NCBI GenBank assembly: GCA_949825045.1
Contig: OX463829.1
Coordinates: 19,066,715-19,130,714, forward strand
Length of the DNA stretch: 64,000 nt
Direction of reading: 5' to 3'
DNA from: Argyresthia goedartella
Taxonomy: Eukaryota; Arthropoda; Insecta; Lepidoptera; Argyresthiidae
Under the pieces are notes generated by a model. The model made no database searches. It was given only the letters and a program-made list of their open reading frames with translations, and was not told the origin of the DNA. The translations under genes and the position numbers were made by a program. This document shows, one piece after another, positions 1 to 11,754 of this stretch (positions are counted from its first letter, which is position 1; each line of letters opens with the position of its first letter).

Positions 1-36
1 AATGTTGCCAAACCACAATACTTATTCACTTTCCAG

Positions 37-182
37 GAGCTTGTTCGGAATACTTAAAAAACACTGATGGTGAAACAGAGGAGCCCCGAGTGCTGGGCCT
101 TGTCATGGTGCCCGGCCGACATATTGTCTCCATCCACATTGATGACACCACACCGCCACAGAAGTACTACTATGAAGAGTGA
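37..182 (+). CDS. NAA38: NAA38 (NatC auxiliary subunit), last coding exon, partial gene
   Basis: Auxiliary Sm-like subunit of the NatC N-terminal acetyltransferase, which acetylates nascent chains at the ribosome. The exon follows a TTTCCAG acceptor ending at 36. In the frame starting GCT TGT TCG it reads CSEYLKNTDGETEEP, then RVLGLVMVPGRHIVSIHID, and stops with TGA at 180-182. The segment EPRVLGL-MVPG-HIVSI is the conserved C-terminal Sm strand of NAA38/LSMD1 proteins. The start and N-terminal exons lie left of the window. An ATTAAA at 231-236 is a possible poly(A) signal. The gene converges on THADA with about 950 bp between stop codons. Confidence 0.85.
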
Positions 183-1129
183 CTTGCAACAGTCACATTA
201 ATTGGTACTAACATTATTTATTATACAGTTATTAAAATACCAATTGGGGCGACTGATTCAAAATAATTTTCCCCATATTATTTAAACCCAGACCCAGTCC
301 AATTTTGTGGAATGATGAATGTGATGGACAACCTCCACCAATAGTAGAGACTCTTCAATGAAAAAAACTATGTCATAATGTCCTCTATTGTTACAGTTAT
401 AATAACCACAGGTATATTTTTTAAAGGCGATTGAAATTCCTAGATGTCAGAATTACATGAGGGATACTGGTATTTTTTATGAATCTATTGAGATAGTTTA
501 TGAGAATCACAGGCAGCAGCGTTAGTGATGTGAACCGATTACAATTTTTAACACCGTATATACCGATTAGTTCTTCTCAAAATAATTTCTGGTAATTGAT
601 TTACCATTTACTTTAGGCATTTTTCCGCAAACAAATATGTCAACTCCAAAGAATTCGCAAGCCAAACTGAAATATTTTAGTATTGCGAAGTAAGTCGCTT
701 ATTAAAATGGGATATCGGGGGATTCTCCTACCATAGACAACATTTTAAATGGAACAGACTCAAATTCTAATAAATATCAAAGACTGTAAATGTTTTGAGA
801 TTGTAATCGGTTTTTTAAGCTCTTGAATACCACCGGCGTTAGCTAACGCCACTTTTCCGTTGTAGGTTTGAAATTTTATTACCATGGCATAAAGTTCAAA
901 ATCGTGGCGCGTCCCAACTAACCTCGGTTTTTGAGAGGTTAATGAGAACCGGTGATTATCGGTTTAAACAAAAACCGTTTTTTTAGGTTTTTATGAAACC
1001 GGTTCACAGGCAGTGCCACATTGTTGGCATTGGAATATAACAAATCAATTCAACAACTTATAAATGTCTCATTGTTTAAATATTATTATGAATTGGAGGA
1101 GATATGAACTTAAGAAATGAAACCACAAT
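183..1129. other. Intergenic spacer between converging NAA38 and THADA
   Basis: No coding region seen. It holds both 3' UTRs, a candidate MITE at 529-1008, a perfect 16 bp palindrome GGCGTTAGCTAACGCC at 835-850, and a repeat fragment at about 862-907. The repeat recurs inverted at about 12998-13048, sharing the block TTATGCCATGG. Confidence 0.5.
529..1008. mobile_element. Candidate MITE with short TGTGAACCG inverted ends
   Basis: TGTGAACCG at 529-537 is matched by CGGTTCACA at 1000-1008. The interior near both ends carries further AACCG/CGGTT motifs. No clear target-site duplication and no coding capacity were seen. The match is short, so this is tentative. Confidence 0.3.
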
Positions 1130-2675
1130 TCAGTGCAATACTATCATTGAATTTTGTATTTTATTAATTAAATTTTTGAAGACTTCAATCTCCATGTACA
1201 TGTTTTTGGAGTCATTTGCGAATGGATTATGTTCCTCATACTTTCCGCTATTTGGAGTGTATCCCTCAAGAGATTGCAGCAAATCCTCACAAAAGTATTT
1301 AATAAGATTTTCTGGCAATGCTCTTCGTAAAAAGGTGTAATCTAACATTTTACTTAAACACATAAAAGGATGAGGTGGTGTATTTTTTGTGACGTTTCTG
1401 TAAAACTCTACACTTCTTTTTCTGATATCTTCATCCTCATCTTGAAGAAGAATGGCTGATGTTTTTATAGCTATCATTTTAATATTATCTGGCAAATCAT
1501 GAAATGTGCTCCCAAATTCATTGATGGCCAGTGCTGCAATATTTCTCATTTCAAATTCAGAACGTGTTAATGAAAATATCATATTAGCAAAGCTTATAAC
1601 CAAATCACCATTTCCTAAAAATGAATGTATGAATTTCGAAACAAAAGGTATAAAGTACCTTATTTTGTATGGTACATTAAAATCATTTCTTTGCATGAAA
1701 CAGAGTATCTCAGCCATTTGCTCATTTGTCACAACAATTCTTGACCTTAAATCGTAAAGGAATTGCCATATAAATCCACTATCAAACTTCTTTTCAAACT
1801 TCAGGAGTGATTGACTGACTCTTTGTAGTATTTGGGATGGTATTTCACTTTCTTCTGTCAATCGCTTGTGCACATAATTACAATACTGCTCATAGTGAGT
1901 TTGAGCTAATAGTGTATCTAATACCTTAGGTATATCATTATAGTCTGCGCCTCTTACATATTCCTCAACATGCAAATTAATATACTCATGTATCCCAGGG
2001 TCTTGACTTTTTTTTAACTGTTCTAAAAGTATATCTTCCAATGTTTCTTTCCATTTCGTAGTGAAAAACATATCTCGGTCTTCATAAAGTCTTCTACACA
2101 AAAACGAATGTTTACCATTTCCATAGTACACTCGTTCATTGAAAATATCCTTGAGGGAATAAAATTCTTCCATATAAAAATTTGTATTACTATAGGAGTA
2201 ATATATTTTGTAAACAGCTGTAACTAAAAGGCAGCCATGTAACATATTTTCGGTCATACCTTCAGCATGTTGTTTCACTATAGCTTGATACCCTCTTCTT
2301 AGTGAATAGTTATTACAAATGCTTTTAGCAGCCAACCGCCTGACTGTAAGAATGGGGCTTCCCAATAATGGCCAAAGACTTTCAAGTAATTCTTCATATG
2401 CCTGCTTTTGTTCTTCGCGATCGTATGAAAAAGTGTACCTTCTTGCAGTAATGGCAAGCAGGTTTAACAGTGGAACTAAATCTGAATGAGCTTGCACTTT
2501 GTCCATATTATCCGTATTTTTCAGTCGATATAGGATGTATTGCCATAGTTCTGGGAAATGTGTTCGGAATTCATCAGATCCCACGTTTGCTAGAGTTTCC
2601 TCGTCAATACTAGAAGTCTTTTTCTGACCAATAAATTTTGGTACTAGAGCACCATAGAGTTGCAAAGCGGCGTTT
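1130..2675 (-). CDS. THADA: THADA last coding exon
   Basis: Acceptor is a T-run followed by AG at 2676-2677. The reading NAALQLYGALVPKFIGQKK is the most conserved THADA block, followed by DEFRTHFPELWQYIL. It continues as HEAT-like helices to TGA at 1130-1132. Confidence 0.9.
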
Positions 2676-5600
2676 CTAAAAAAAAAAAATTAACATTATG
2701 TTGGCCAGAACATTACTTATTTCAAGTTTCTACCAGTGACAATCACGTCCAGTTACTACAACGACCATAGTTCCCATGACGCACTAAATATGCTCGGTAA
2801 GTCCTGAAACAACTGTTTGAGATCGCGACTAGGTATATAACACACCTTATCTGCCAGCATTTGCTTGTAAGATTACTAAATGCCAGCTGTGCCAAACTTG
2901 CGGAATAATGCATCATTTCTGAAGACAAACTGCTGTCGGTAACAATTCGCGTTAAGAAATGTATGTAAATGGCTTTGGGCAAGTCTTTTTCATTGTCGAT
3001 ATCGTGGCTCTTTAAAAACTCTGGCATATCTTCAGTTATATAGCATCTTGGCAATAATGTCTCCATGAAGTGATGAAATAGCGGCTAAAATGAAGAGAAG
3101 TTTTAGTGTTATTTTCTCTGATGGTTAAAATATACACCTACTCCCATGATGATGAATTTTCTCAAAAGATTAATGTGACCCATCACATCGCTACAAAATT
3201 TTAATTAAATTATTCAATTTTAAGTTTGGTTTATTTTATAATTCTCATATCCCCAAAGATTTTACATGACCAACCTTCCCTTTCTTCATATCACTCGCCA
3301 CAATTCTGTGCACCATTATGGACAATCCTGCACCCCTCCTCGTCACTGACGCCATACTCCCGGCTTCAGATACCAGCTCATTTAGTTTGACCATCAATAG
3401 AGTGTCAGGCAGTTTCGAAAGGACTGTGTTCTTTGGTAAGGAAGTAAGATGTTTTATGCCCTCGCCTGTAATAATGGACATAGAATATTTGGTGTTAAAG
3501 TGCTTCAACATGAGTATTTTTTCTTAAAGGAAAAATAACGTAACTAGCGGAACATAAATAATAGAACGGAGCGTTGCACCTATATATGTAGCTACGAATA
3601 AGACAACGAAATGAGACAACTTACTACCTACCTAACAACGCTCCAGCAGCTTCGATGACTCCTTTATGCCTTGATGTTTCCAAAACGTTTATGATGATAC
3701 TCAAACATTTCCTACACTGATCTTCACCAGAATCTTCATTTTGGCACTTTATTATCATAGAACATAATTCACAGCATGCCTGAAATATGAGGTACACAAT
3801 CAAGATAAGACGCGGACCATTTTTAGCATTTCATTAAAGATCAATCGAGAATTAAGATAAAAACCTTAACATTCAACCACATGCTGTTCAAGACAAGTTG
3901 TTGCAGGCCAGATATTTTAGTTTGATCATTTTCATCACATGGGCTGAATCCGGACTTCAGTATTATATTCTGTACCATTTTACTCATTTTAGAAAAATCT
4001 GAGCTCGTCCATGGCTCTTCGTCCCAAGCAAACTGTGAGGAAATTTCCTGTAATATTTCGAGCAATTCTGATATTACAGGTTTATCGATTTGAAGTTCAT
4101 ATGATTTTTGATGGCACACCTCCAGTATACTTAACAAAATGCCTATGAAGGAATGTAATTGGTTTCCCGCTGTTATAGATTCCATAACGTCTCTCTTCGA
4201 TTTGTACTCTGCGTTTACTTTATTGCAAGCAAACATGAAAACCTCTTCAACTGTTTTGAAATCTCCACCATCTACATTCCCTTTTGTGAGGACGTTCACT
4301 ATTAGTTTGAAAATGTTCTGTCCACTGCTTATCTCATAGAAGAATTTGCTCCTCAGACACCTCAAAGCATTTTGTATCATGCTATTAAATCGATCAGATT
4401 TCGCTAGATCTGTATAGTAATGTTTTAGCAAAACTATTGCCATTTTTTCTTTGACCTCTTGTTCCGAATCCTCCAGTAATTTTATCAAATTGATCAGAAA
4501 TGTTTCATTTGACAAACTCCAAAATCCATTTATCTTGAGGACTTCCAGTAAAGTTTCATTGCGTGATATATTTTTTATGCCTTTCCTTTTGGGTTGGTCA
4601 CTAAACGTCGTAATTATTTCATTACAGATATTAATAATTGTAATTTTTCTTTGATAATTACCTCGTAAGCTTATGGATTCCTCTATAAACTCTTGAATTT
4701 GTTGACAAAAATGTCTCAAATTCTCATGTAAGTCAATAGTATTGGAACTTTGCATTTTTATGTGGAAGGCCCGATTTATCCTCATGAGGAATGTTTTGAA
4801 GCTGCCCAACAAGTTAATTCTTAGTACAGTTGAATCACAACTTACGTTGTTTAGTAAATAACTATACACCAAATCATACTCCAATTTGTTTGGCAAAGTT
4901 CGTTCTTGGGAGGTACAAACAATATCGAAAGCCAACATTCTAACATGAGCACTCCGATTTTCTAACTCTTTCAAGCAAATAGACATGTTCGTCTCCCAAT
5001 CCTTTTTCAATAATCCAAGCTTGTTCCCTTGCTTCATAACACATAGAATAGAGTACTGTACACTAGCATTTACATTCGCTTCTGGATTCCTTTCTTTATT
5101 AAGTACCTTTAATATTGTATTCATTACTGATGGGAAGTTCTTAAATGTTGTCAAACACCAATAATTACTAAAGTTATCAATGTGTTTGTACGGAGGCTCA
5201 GTTCCATGACAACAAGAACATGATTGCAGAAGCGCAACAGTGCTGTTCAGAAATATCTCGCACCATTCTTCAGCTGATTTGACTCTTTTTAACATAGCAA
5301 TGTACATATCAGCTCCTGGTGAAACAAGCTCTGGTTTATGTAAACTCTTCATAAGCCCAGGAATATCTACACTCGAAGCAAGAGGCGTATGGTCTTGTGC
5401 TATAATTTCTGCCAGCATCAGATATTTTGCTTTATTCCATGGAAAATCAGTGTTCAGTTGCTCTACAATTCTGCGACGTGTATATTTGTCCATAATTGAT
5501 ATCAATGTCTTGAATATAGTTTTGTTAAAATCTCTTACTCCGGTTATTGGGTTTTCCCAGTTGTGGTTAACTAAATTCAGTAGTTTGATTTTATTGTCGT

Positions 5601-8600
5601 CGGTAAATATTATTAGGTCCAACCTGGTATTTACAATCTTCTTGAAAGAATCTATTGTTTTGAAAACCAGGAAAGTATACCAAGAATAATCATATCCAAG
5701 TGTAACAAGAATGTTGAATGTTTGTTTCAAAACAGGCTCTATCTTGACACTTGAACTGTACACATTTTTCAGAAAATTTGACTGAAATAATCCATATACC
5801 AATGATATCAATAATGCCATCTTATTTTGGTTTTTTCTATCTATCGTCTGTTCAAGTTTTTCAAGAATACCTTGTAAATATTCGTCTTGCTTTTCACTCA
5901 AACCAATGGCAGTGAACAGACATGTGGCACAAAGAAGTTGGTCATCTAAACATTCAAAATTATTCTGTAAATGTGCCCATACGATTTCAGTCACTTCATT
6001 ACAATTTTCACGGTTCTCAAAGCTGTTTCGTAATTTCTGCAACTTAATAAGCACAGCCTGAAACATTAAAAATACAATATCTTTACATGCTATCTTGCTG
6101 CTTAAGAAGATGTACTTAGAGGTATTTCTCTAGTAGATTTACAAAAGGTCATCATCCCCAGGCCTCCAAAAGCCATTGTATTAAAAAAAACATATACTGA
6201 TTCCCATGGCCTCCAAAAAAACTATGAAACTATTAATTTTCCACCGCCTCTAAAAGCTATCAAGTATAGCTATAGCTCCAAAAGTTATAAATAGATAATA
6301 TAAATATACTATAGGTACAGTGCAATACAGTGTTTTTTTCTGAAAAGGCGGTTTGTTATGTTTATTTAATGTATGACATTCCAAAACTTTGTTTACAATT
6401 ATCAATAATATTTCTTACACATATCTCTGTTTACTTCGTAAGGTTATTTATAGCTTAGTGTTCGTTTTCGTGACTTCAGAATAGCCACTTTATCATGCGG
6501 TGGCTTTTTTTTGTTTAGATTGGTAGCATTGAAAAAAGTATTACTAGTATTTAACACAACTAGTAGCGTTACGCCCTTTCCCTTACGGTGCCATCCAATC
6601 AATCGATGTATGATCCTCATTCATCAGTTAGGGGTTATATGATACTTAGTAAAATTGGTTACTAGGGGGTAGATAGGGTTTACCTTGAACCATTTATCCA
6701 GTTTTTAATACTAGGAGTTAAGTATTTAATTAATTATGAATTAATTAAACTTACGAATATTATCAGGAGAAACGGAACGTTTTTCGTAAAATTTGGGCTA
6801 AGATGAATGTCAGTTAGACTTAGAATGTGTGGAACGGAACGTAACGTCGATGTTTGAACGTAAAAAAAAACGTTGCTGGGTTAGTGTGTGTGTGTCAAGT
6901 CATTCCGTTTTTCTTCGAGTTGCGTGAATGTTCTGTCTTGCTTGTTTTGTGCTATTGGGCAAAATACTGCGGTAGCTTAGGTGAAGGGGAAAGGGGGTGA
7001 GCGAAGCGAAGCCCCCTTTATCCTTCGTATTAGGTTGAACATGTAAGAACAACAAAAATACTTAAAACATAATAAGTGTTTGCTGATCCTTTTTTGCTGT
7101 GAAAATCAGTATTTTTTATGTGCAATTAAATACTTGCCTTTTTAATGAGCCCTAGTAGCCGGAGCTACGGCGATTTCGAACATCAATACTACAAACAATG
7201 ACTTTTTGTAAAAATCCTATAGTAAAAAATAACCTCAAAATGGATTTTTGAAAATTCATAACAAAAAACCATAAATTTCCTAGACTGGATATTTTACAGG
7301 GGGGTTACTTCCTCCCCCCCCTCCCCCCTCAACCTCATACGAAAGAGTCAGTGTTGGAAAAAATACCCTCAGTTAGTTTAACTTTATCTTCAATCTGGAT
7401 CTGTAGCATTTATAAGAAATGCGGTTGCGGTTGCGAATTGCCGCCATCAGTGCTCCGAGCGTCCGCCGCGGTTGGGTGGCACAGTGCGAATGAAAAATAT
7501 TTTTCATATTTTGCGCAGTGGCTAACCACGCTTTGTGCGTGGGCCCACTTAGTTGCATATAAAATATCAAAATGACATCTGCATAAAACCACAGTGAGAT
7601 TCGAACCGTTGACCTTTGCATTACGAGTCCGAAAGATTTCCGCGGCGCCACTGAACCATTATCGAAATTGTAGACACGTTAGTTGGCATATGTTACTTTC
7701 CTAATTGTGATCTATTAGTTAGCCAAGTAACATTATCCAGTAACTCAAATCGACCGAAAAGTGTGACAGTTGTATCATACACTAAACGTCAATTTGACAC
7801 TAACAGAATAAGGGATAGTACAGTCCATTTCGATAGCATTTCACAATAATGTAAATAAGCCAATTTACACACGATTACGCCGTAACTACTTAAATTTGAA
7901 TATCAATCCTGAACACATTCACATACCAAGGAATCATTTATTGTTCTTACATCATTTCGACACCAAGTAACTTCCCTAAGATAGTTATTTTATTGCAAAA
8001 TTATCATTTCATTTCATTTCATTTTTTAACTAATGGCAATCTGTCCTGCTATTGCCAGACAATTTCTGCCAGTATCATGTAGTGGAGGCACATGTGAAGG
8101 GACGCGGGGCAAATTTTAAATTGGCTGAATACTTTTTAGTAGGTGTCTATCTGAAATAAAGTTTTACATTATTGGTTAGTTCCATGCAATATATACATAA
8201 CACACACAAAATAAACTAAGGGACAACACAATAACATAAAGGGAAGGAAGGGGATATCTATTATAATTTTATTTTGTTAATATGGATAAATTTAGCTAAT
8301 AAAAAACTATCTTTGGGTTGGGGAATAGAGAAAGAAGGTGGCGAATATTAGTAGGGATAGGGAGATCGATTGAGGGTATTAGGGAGTACAAGGAATCAAG
8401 GCCATAAATGGGGCAGTTAAAGAAAATATGGTCAACGGACCCATCCTCAAGACCGCACTCGCAAATGGAGGAATCTCTGATTTTTATTTTCTTTAAAAAC
8501 ACTGGAGAACAGCAGTGACCTAAGCGTATTCTGCATAAAATTGTAACTAATATCTTTGGTAGTTTTTTAAAATTGAAAAACCATGGTTTGCTTGGAATAC

Positions 8601-11600
8601 TTGGCTGAATTGAAGCGTAAAAGGCTCCTTTATTTCGACTTGATTCATGCCGCCACACATCCGACCAAGTCTTCTGAAGATCTTTACCGGGAATGCTGAG
8701 CAAGTCATAGCAGTGGTTAGAGAAGTACTTTCGATTACTGTTATTATCTAAGGCCTCACGTTTAGCCAACTCATCAACGTGATCATTACCAATAATGCCA
8801 GAATGACTAGGGATCCAAACCAAAATTACAGCAAATTTTTTTTGGGAACATTTATAAAGGATATTTTTGATTTCCATAATAATATTACTATGCACTTTTT
8901 GCAAAATTATCGGACGACGAATATTTCAAAAGTTTGTAAAAAGTCATATTATTTTTTTACTCATCAAAGCGCATCAAAGTCTTATTGTCTTTGGAACTCA
9001 TTCTTTTGAATCGATCCGATTCGATCGATTAATCGGTTTGATTAATTGATTTGCAACTATGAAAAGAATAATGAAGAACTTAAAGGAGATCTACCTACCG
9101 AAGGAGGAGGTGAACCTAAAAAAGTGAAAAGAGGAAATTTAGTGTGGTTCATTCTTTTGAATCGATCCGATTCGATCGATTAATCGGTTTGATTAATTGA
9201 TTTGCAACTATGAAAAGAATAATGAAGAACTTAAAGGAGATCTACCTACCGAAGGAGGAGGTGAACCTAAAAAAGTGAAAAGAGGAAATATATATTTAAA
9301 AAAAAAAGTTACTTCATTCACTGTCCCTGTCCTGTGTCAGTGGGTATTGTTCCGAGTTCTCTGCGTTTTTCCGTTTCCAGTAATTATCGACGACTTTGCT
9401 TCTTGTATTTTGGATTAAGGACATTTTCTTTGCGATTTGGTTGGATTTATTATTGAAACGACGACATCTGCCTAAAATCACGGACTTTGATTATAGGACC
9501 TCTTTCTCAAAAAACAAGGAGGTAACAATAGTAGTTGTTACACAAGGAGTGAAAGAGAGCTATTTCGGACGAAGATCTAATTTGGAGGGCAAACGGCGCT
9601 AAGGATCGAGTCTACCCGAGATATTTAGAATATAGTGGCAATTTTAGGTTACAATGACTGAGCCGCAACCCACTACCTCAGGGTGGGAGTCTAGTCCGCC
9701 TGCCAAAAGACGAAAAATTCATCTGACCACAAGGGAAAAACAAATCCTAGTAAATATTTATAATTATTTGGAAAAATCCTCTCCTACATACCCATCAAAA
9801 ATGGAGATATATAAAACAACTTCAGAAATAATGGGGCTGTCTCAGGACGTAGTGAGATATACCATGAAGCATGATTTAGAAACTCAAGAAATACCACAGC
9901 CAAAGGTAACTACCTAACCTCACCTAACACCTCTTTAAATTACCTGCCAGATTTCATGAAATTTTTGTATTAGATAATATGTCATAAATTATTATTGTAC
10001 TCATGAACTCACAACATCAAGGTAAGTTATTGTTTGTTTTTGAATAACTGATTCACGTTTAGGAGAAAGCTTCAAATCGAGCAATAATTGATAAATTAGA
10101 TGAATTTATTTTATCTGCAATACGGAGAAAAGTTCATGAACTATACTGATGGAGATTTGCCTACAATTAAAAAAGTTATGAAAGCAGTCAATGAGGATGA
10201 CAGTCTACCTAGGTTTTCTCATACAACTATATATAGAATATTGAAGAAATTGAATTGTTCATACTCAAAACGATCCAGAAAAAGCACAGTTACAAAATTC
10301 GTAAAGGACAAAATATGTCGATGATCTCGCCGCATCTAAAGGAGTAACTGTTGCGCCTTCCTCCATATCATTGTGAGTTGAATCCAATAGAACTAACTGA
10401 TTTGGGCACAGGTCAAGTCTTATGTAGGAAGAAATAATAAATCTTTTAAAATGGCAGCAATAAAAATTTGCTAAAAGAAGGATTGGCGAGAGTCGGAGCA
10501 GAACAATGGGCAAAATGTGTCGGTCACGTTCAAAACGAAGAGGAAAGGATGAAAAAATTAGACGGCCTTATCGATGTGACTAGCGACGCTGTAAGTCAAC
10601 CTTTTATTATAAATGTGACCGATGATGACTCATTAAGTGATGATGAATCTATCACAAGCGAATGACGCGCGTCAGGTTGGGATATTTCTCTATCTACGGT
10701 TATTTTCTATTCTTCTAAATTTTCTAAAACAATTTAATTAAGTTTTTTAGTATGATGCTAGAGCTCGTCTAAGCTGAAATTACGCGCCCCACTCCTTGGT
10801 TTTGTACTACTTATAGAAAAAAATCGATCGAAAATCGACAGCGAACTATATCTCTGATCAATGCCTTTGACATCAGTGAAGGTACAACACTCAAATCTCG
10901 CTCAATCATAGACAACTGTCAACTGAAATTTCTGTTTACATTATTATGAAATGCTATTGAAATGCACTGTAGCTGTGTCGAGGAAATGTGACCGCGCTGG
11001 ATGCGATATTTTTTGCTAACTCTTTATGGACTTTTGCGACTGACCGTACATACAATTAACATTTTGGAGGCGACGGGAATGAAGTTATAACTTTAATGAA
11101 AACAATCTGACCTTTTGGAGGCTGTGGAAATAAGTTTTTAGGGGCCTGGGAATATCCCTTTACAAACACCAGCTTCATACAATGTAATTAAGATTTGTTT
11201 TTATTTTCATGGTTCAGTAAATTCATGTATTATGTAGATATGAGATATGAGAAAAACCATTCTGGGGCAGAATAAAAAAATGGTGATGTGACTATTTAAA
11301 TAAATCTAGCACATTAACGTCCCCACTGCTTTACTTTACCCCAAGGCCTTTACTTGGATACATGTTAGATTGATCCACATCTGGCTCAGTGCGGGTTTAA
11401 CAACTACCACCACAGATACAATACAGATACTATTATATTGCTACTACCAAGTAACAATAGTAGCCGGAACCTACACCTTCATGTGTCATCTGAAATATGG
11501 AATGTCTGATAATATCCTTAGAAAAAAGTAATTATCTCATAGGTACATGGTCTGCATGACAAAACTGACTCTTCTGAATGAGAAGCAATTGTGAAAGCAA

Positions 11601-11754
11601 CTAGACCACAGAGCTATATATATGTATTGTGATATTGATGTGTATGAATATTTTGTAGCTTTAAATGAATGTAGGTATGTACCTGCATTGTAGCATTCCT
11701 GATGTTTGATGTGGGTACATTAATTTGTTCAATAATCTCATTGATAATTTCCAT
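1130..11754 (-). CDS. THADA: THADA homologue (tRNA 2'-O-methylation regulator), complete spliced gene
   Basis: THADA/Trm732-family HEAT-like repeat protein. In yeast and human the family partners the Trm7/FTSJ1 methyltransferase for tRNA ribose methylation at position 32; fly THADA is also reported to act on SERCA and energy balance. Coding exons in transcript order are 11754-11683, 6057-3865, 3779-3632, 3522-3275, 3084-2846 and 2675-1130. All have GT/AG borders and compatible phases, giving about 1,481 residues. Diagnostic segments are LVSEAGSMASVTRRGAGL (about residues 850-867) and the LYGALVPK block near 970, both in the DUF2428 core. It is shorter than human THADA (about 1,950). The first coding exon was found only by splice signals and phase. 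A TTCATTTCAG acceptor at 11775 implies a further upstream 5' UTR exon. Confidence 0.88.
2846..3084 (-). CDS. THADA: THADA coding exon 5
   Basis: TTCATTTTAG|CCGCTA to ATAAG|GTGTGT. Encodes PLFHHFMETLLPRCY and continues to SNLTSKCWQI, with the next arginine codon split across the junction. Confidence 0.85.
3275..3522 (-). CDS. THADA: THADA coding exon 4 (DUF2428 core)
   Basis: TTTCCTTTAAG|AAAAAATACTC to AAG|GTTGGT. Carries the family signature SEAGSMASVTRRGAGL. An in-exon TTACAG at about 3461-3466 could be mistaken for an acceptor, but the upstream one keeps phase with exon 3. Confidence 0.85.
3632..3779 (-). CDS. THADA: THADA coding exon 3
   Basis: 148 bases, ATATTTCAG|GCATGC to TTAG|GTAGGT. 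Encodes ACCELCSMIIKCQNEDSGED and then a segment ending ETSRHKGVIEAAGALL, which matches the THADA region before the DUF2428 core. It ends in phase 1. Confidence 0.82.
3865..6057 (-). CDS. THADA: THADA coding exon 2 (731 codons)
   Basis: Residues about 25-755, helical HEAT-like N-terminal half. It is bordered by TTAATGTTTCAG|GCT upstream and AAG|GTTTTT downstream. An ATG at 6064-6066 is in frame but overlaps the acceptor, so it is more likely intronic than the start. Confidence 0.88.
6955..7080. repeat. Dispersed hairpin cassette, copy A
   Basis: About 110 bp around the stem-forming GTGAGCGAAGCGAAGCCCCC. It is preceded by TACTGCGGTAGCTTAGG and followed by TTAGGTTGAACATGTAAGAA. Copy D (50985-51097) is nearly identical; copies B and C sit inside MITEs at 21822-22152 and 45053-45397. 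Confidence 0.7.
7375..7660 (-). repeat. tRNA-derived SINE-like repeat
   Basis: On the minus strand, TGGTTCAGTGG (A-box-like) is followed by GGTTCGAATCT (B box) about 50 bases later, then AT-rich body sequence. The spacing is tRNA-like, but no complete cloverleaf with a paired acceptor stem is seen, so this is a SINE head rather than a tRNA gene. Confidence 0.5.
8004..8935 (-). mobile_element. 5'-truncated non-LTR retrotransposon, RNase H end
   Basis: An open frame at 8904-8296 has the RNase H end motif VWIPSHSGIIGNDHVDELAK. It ends with a cysteine/histidine cluster CECGLEDGSVDHIFFNCP, typical of RNase H-bearing LINEs. A 3' UTR follows down to an (ATTTC)n tail at 8003-8025. The reverse transcriptase is missing, so the copy is dead. 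It lies inside the DD82E element and is therefore younger. Confidence 0.75.
8999..9289. repeat. Tandem duplication, two copies of about 140 bp, period 151
   Basis: The block starting CATTCTTTTGAATCGATCCG at 8999 recurs at 9150 and matches to about 9138 and 9289. An 11 bp spacer separates the copies. No differences were seen by eye, suggesting a recent event. Confidence 0.85.
9654..10665 (+). pseudogene. DD82E-type transposase remnant, catalytic core deleted
   Basis: Exon 1 (9654-9905) encodes a basic helix-turn-helix N-terminus. A plausible intron CAAAG|GTAACT to TTTAG|GAG (9906-10062) leads to AIRRKVHELY, then a frameshift near 10146, then a second HTH ending RILKKLNCSYSKRSRKST. After KDKI (about 10317) the sequence jumps to LRLPPYHCELNPIE, the block holding the third catalytic acid. 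The stretch with both catalytic aspartates is therefore gone. Another frameshift precedes WAQVKSYVGRNNKS; the acidic tail ends at TGA 10663-10665. The protein resembles the transposase at 34941-36334 and cannot be active. Confidence 0.75.
11683..11754 (-). CDS. THADA: THADA coding exon 1 (24 codons)
   Basis: Starts MEIINEIIEQINVP and ends at CAG|GTACAT. The phase-0 end joins exactly to GCT of the next exon at 6057. A pyrimidine-rich acceptor 21 bases upstream of the ATG shows that this exon begins in 5' UTR. It is too short to be seen as an open frame alone, so the call rests on splice signals and phase. Confidence 0.7.

Larger units (their letters stand above)
7821..10969. mobile_element. 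IS630/Tc1/mariner-type transposon (DD82E relative), interrupted and defective
   Basis: About 35 bp terminal inverted repeats begin CAG: 7821-7855 and 10935-10969 match with three differences. Each end is flanked by TA (7819-7820, 10970-10971), the target duplication of this superfamily. Inside are a LINE fragment (8004-8935), a 151 bp period duplication (8999-9289) and the broken transposase (9654-10665). Confidence 0.8.
6137..11165. mobile_element. Outer nested element in THADA intron 1, bounded by inverted motif arrays
   Basis: The left end carries CCCAGGCCTCCAAAAG (6156-6171) and variants near 6203-6220, 6239-6256 and 6274-6283. The right end carries the inverted forms at 11062-11079, 11113-11127 and 11136-11164. 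The outermost copies extend into a loosely matching arm (TTTACAAAAGG on the left, CCCTTTAC on the right). This looks like a non-autonomous DNA transposon whose interior was later hit by a DD82E element, a SINE and a LINE. Exact ends and any target-site duplication are not resolved. Confidence 0.45.

Noticed and set aside
9654..9917. Host DNA-binding protein gene
   Set aside because: It sits between TA-flanked TIRs and continues, with breaks, into transposase sequence.
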